Assembly (NCBI GenBank): GCA_964484265.1 | Contig: CAZAFH010000021.1 | Span: forward strand, 9,098 to 73,097 | DNA length: 64,000 nt | Reading direction: 5' to 3' | Source of the DNA: SIAQ01 sp964484265 | GTDB taxonomy: Bacteria; Planctomycetota; Planctomycetia; Gemmatales; Gemmataceae | In this document: positions 62,000-64,000 of the stretch, piece after piece | Numbering within the stretch: position 1 is the stretch's first letter | Layout: every line of letters starts with the position of its first letter | The notes under the pieces: generated by a model | Told to the model about the DNA's origin: nothing | The model's database searches: none | Seen by the model: only the letters and a program-made list of their open reading frames with translations | Position numbers and translations under genes: made by a program

Positions 62000-62058
62000 A
62001 GCCCGCCATTTATGGCGGGTTGGTGAAGATCGGCGCTTTTCCCGCCAGGGATGGCGGG
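62000..62058. repeat. CCCGCCA/TGGCGGG palindromes between the two ABC-F genes
   Basis: Two adjacent hairpins (CCCGCCATTTATGGCGGG and CCCGCCAGGGATGGCGGG) fill most of the gap between the ABC-F genes. They may attenuate read-through. No clear T-tract. Confidence 0.65.
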
Positions 62059-62073
62059 CATGAGTACACGCCG

Positions 62074-63885
62074 CTACGCCCCGCGCTTGGCCTCCAGCTC
62101 CTCCCAGCGAGCGTATAGCTTTTCGACGTTGCGCTGCGCTTCTTCGAGCGCATGGCACGCGTCGGTCAACGCCACGTGGCCTGCGGTCGCCGCACGGTCC
62201 ACGGCATTGGCGCGCTCGGCGACATCCTGCTCCGCCGCCAGGATCGCGGCTTCCATTCCGTCCCATTCCTGCTGCTCGCGGAAGCTCAGCTTCTTCGGCT
62301 TCGCGGCTTTCTTTGGCGGTTCTGCCTTGGGCTTTTCCTTTTCCGCCGCGGTCTTGCGTTCGCTTTCGCCTCGCTCCAGCGCGGCAAGCCATTGATTCAC
62401 GCTGCCATAAAGCGCCGCGTTGCCGCGACCGTCGAGACCGACGACCTCCGTGCATAGCCGATCGAGTAGCGCGCGATCGTGACTGACGATGACGACGGCG
62501 CCCGGGAACTCGGTCAAGTTGTCTTCGAGCACTTCCAGGGCTGGGATATCGAGATCGTTGGTCGGTTCATCGAGCAGCAGAAGGTCGGCGGGCTGCAGCA
62601 TCAACTGCGCGATGCGCAACCGAGCCTGTTCGCCGCCGGAAAGTTGACCGACGAGGACGTCGAGCTGCTCAGCGGTGAACAGGAACTTCTTCGCCCAGGC
62701 GACGACGTGCATCGGGCGATCGCCGAACATCACGGTCTCGCCGTTCGGGCAGAGCGCCTTGCGCAGCGTGGCCTCAGGGTCGAGCATCGCCCGGCCTTGC
62801 TCGAACATGACGAGACGCAGCCCGTCGGCATACGTCACCGTGCCCGCATCGGGCGGCGCCGCATTGGCAAGAACGCGGAGCAGCGTGCTCTTGCCGCTGC
62901 CATTGGGTCCGAGCAGGCCGAGCTTGGTTCCCGGGGTGAGCATGAGATCGATCTGCGAAAACAGCGATCTGCCGCCCAGCGCCTTGCCGATGCCGACGGC
63001 GTTCAACAGCTTGCGCGTCTGCCGGCCCGTGCCGACGAAATCGATGCCCGCCGACCCGGCCGCGGCATTGCGAAATTGCAGCTCGGCAAGCTCCTCGCGG
63101 CGATCCATCGCGTCGTCGATGCGCGACGCCGCCTTGCGCGTGCGTGCCGCCGCCTTGCGGCCGAGCCATTCCGTCTCGCGGCGGACCTGATTCGCGACCG
63201 ATTCCTGCTTCTTCGATTGCGCCTCCAAGAACGCCTCGCGCTTGTCCGCGAAATCGTCGTAATCGCCCGCAGCCCGAAACGATCCGCCGGGATAGACTCG
63301 GCTCACTTCGATCACTTCGTCCGCCACCGCGCGAAGAAACGCGCGATCGTGCGTCGCCACCAGGTAGCCGAACGGCGCCGCCCGGAGCAAACGCTCCAGC
63401 CACACGATGCCCGGCAGATCGAGATGGTTCGTCGGTTCATCCATCAGCAGGAAGTCCGGCTTGCGAACCAGCTCGCGCGCCAGCGCCAGCCGTTTGCGCC
63501 AGCCGCCCGAAAGCTGGTCGGCGGGCTGGTCGGCATCGTCGAATCGGACCTGGGTGAGCGTGATCGCCGCGGCCGTCTCGCGTTCGTAGTCCTCCATCGG
63601 TTCAGAGCGAAGGGCGTCGAGCAACACCTCGCGCACGGACCGCCCGGCGGGAAAGCGATCATCCTGCGCGAGATAGCCGACACGCACGCCGCGTTTGAGC
63701 ATGCGCGTGCCGGCGTCCGGCTCGTCGCGTCCGGCGAGCAGTTTGAGCAGCGTCGATTTGCCCGCGCCGTTCGGCCCGATCAACCCGACGCGTTCGCCCG
63801 CCCGCAGATCCAGGGAAAGCTCCGAAAACAAAGGCCGCGGCCCGAATCGCCTGGTCACATCCTGCACGCTTAGCAACAAAGTCAT
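62074..63885 (-). CDS. ABC-F family ATPase (Uup-like)
   Basis: The ATG at 63885 opens 'TLLLSVQDVTRRFGPRPLF', the normal family start; upstream in-frame residues look non-coding. The ~603-residue protein has two ABC domains: 'GPNGAGKST', 'LSGGWRKR', 'LMDEPTNHLD' and 'GPNGSGKST', 'LSGGEQAR', 'LLLDEPTNDLD'. A Lys-rich linker ('EKPKAEPPKKAAKPKK') leads to a coiled-coil tail, as in Uup. The second ABC-F gene follows in the same orientation. Confidence 0.9.
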   Translation of the reverse strand: MTLLLSVQDVTRRFGPRPLFSELSLDLRAGERVGLIGPNGAGKSTLLKLLAGRDEPDAGTRMLKRGVRVGYLAQDDRFPAGRSVREVLLDALRSEPMEDYERETAAAITLTQVRFDDADQPADQLSGGWRKRLALARELVRKPDFLLMDEPTNHLDLPGIVWLERLLRAAPFGYLVATHDRAFLRAVADEVIEVSRVYPGGSFRAAGDYDDFADKREAFLEAQSKKQESVANQVRRETEWLGRKAAARTRKAASRIDDAMDRREELAELQFRNAAAGSAGIDFVGTGRQTRKLLNAVGIGKALGGRSLFSQIDLMLTPGTKLGLLGPNGSGKSTLLRVLANAAPPDAGTVTYADGLRLVMFEQGRAMLDPEATLRKALCPNGETVMFGDRPMHVVAWAKKFLFTAEQLDVLVGQLSGGEQARLRIAQLMLQPADLLLLDEPTNDLDIPALEVLEDNLTEFPGAVVIVSHDRALLDRLCTEVVGLDGRGNAALYGSVNQWLAALERGESERKTAAEKEKPKAEPPKKAAKPKKLSFREQQEWDGMEAAILAAEQDVAERANAVDRAATAGHVALTDACHALEEAQRNVEKLYARWEELEAKRGA

Positions 63886-64000
63886 ACGAATTCGCTCAAT
63901 GGAGAACCCGAGGGGATACCCTACTAGGATAGCACGACCCGCCGCGCTTGGCCAACAGGGGGGGCGCTTGGCCAACAGCAAATGGCCAAGCGCTTTTGCA
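63886..64000. other. Leader of the ABC-F gene with a short direct repeat
   Basis: GCGCTTGGCCAACAG occurs at about 63966-63980, with a related copy some 17 bases upstream. The inverse TGGCCAAGCGC occurs near 63984. No gene is seen in these last bases. Confidence 0.4.

Noticed and set aside
62479..63873. 464-codon open frame antisense to the ABC-F gene
   Set aside because: The minus strand encodes both Walker and signature motifs in full, and the plus frame has no domain features.

Overview
The window looks like a chromosomal segment of a planctomycete, probably of the Gemmata/Pirellula kind. It carries several families that are expanded in that phylum: two DUF1501 proteins, a cytochrome-c/DUF1549/DUF1553 protein, two DUF1559 prepilin-like proteins, a TIGR03000-type secreted protein, an MJ0042-type zinc-ribbon protein, and many short palindromic intergenic repeats. 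The taxonomic call is inferred from gene content only.

Layout. 1-6.9 kb: the 3' end of a metallo-beta-lactamase-fold gene, an enolase-superfamily dehydratase, an exported methyltransferase-like protein, and a large zinc-ribbon/membrane protein. 6.9-11.6 kb: a compact Bat-type (aerotolerance-like) operon with VWA, VWA+TPR, BatD-like and TPR+SH3 proteins. 11.6-19.8 kb: a heptosyltransferase-like GT9, an MFS exporter, a small putative toxin-tip/immunity pair, an SGNH hydrolase, an ArnT/PMT-like glycosyltransferase and an MsbA-like ABC exporter. 20.0-29.9 kb: a complete kdp potassium-uptake locus (a tiny ORF, kdpF, A, B, C, D, E). It is bounded by a 23-bp direct repeat of a tRNA-Arg 3' end and has a tyrosine-recombinase remnant next to the tRNA, so it looks like a domesticated integrative element. 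30-40.5 kb: polysaccharide-export lipoprotein, lactonase, Rpn-type nuclease, DUF1501 and DUF1549/1553 pair, secreted protein, second DUF1501. 40.6-46.5 kb: MFS transporter, a peroxiredoxin-like gene interrupted by an in-frame UGA, two tandem DUF1559 genes, and an outer-membrane protein. 46.7-52.2 kb: prs, pirin, wrbA, a duplicated zinc-ribbon protein, tRNA-Pro, a secreted protein, and parB with a parS-like palindrome upstream. 52.6-64 kb: PseG-like protein, polX, truD, a two-component pair with unusual domains, and two ABC-F ATPases.

The strongest discovery candidate is the peroxiredoxin-like gene at 42293-42832. Its frame is continuous across a single UGA that replaces the first Cys of the expected CxxC (giving UxxC). 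A perfect 7-bp hairpin with a 3-nt loop beginning with G lies 21 nt downstream, as in bacterial SECIS elements. It is therefore a likely selenoprotein. No selenocysteine machinery gene lies in the window.

Other notable signals are the tRNA-bounded kdp island, a palindromic repeat whose core is inverted relative to its flanks in one of two copies, a 25-bp repeat incorporated into the end of a coding sequence, a pseudo-receiver with Glu in place of Asp, and a gene-conversion-like patch between the DUF1559 paralogs.
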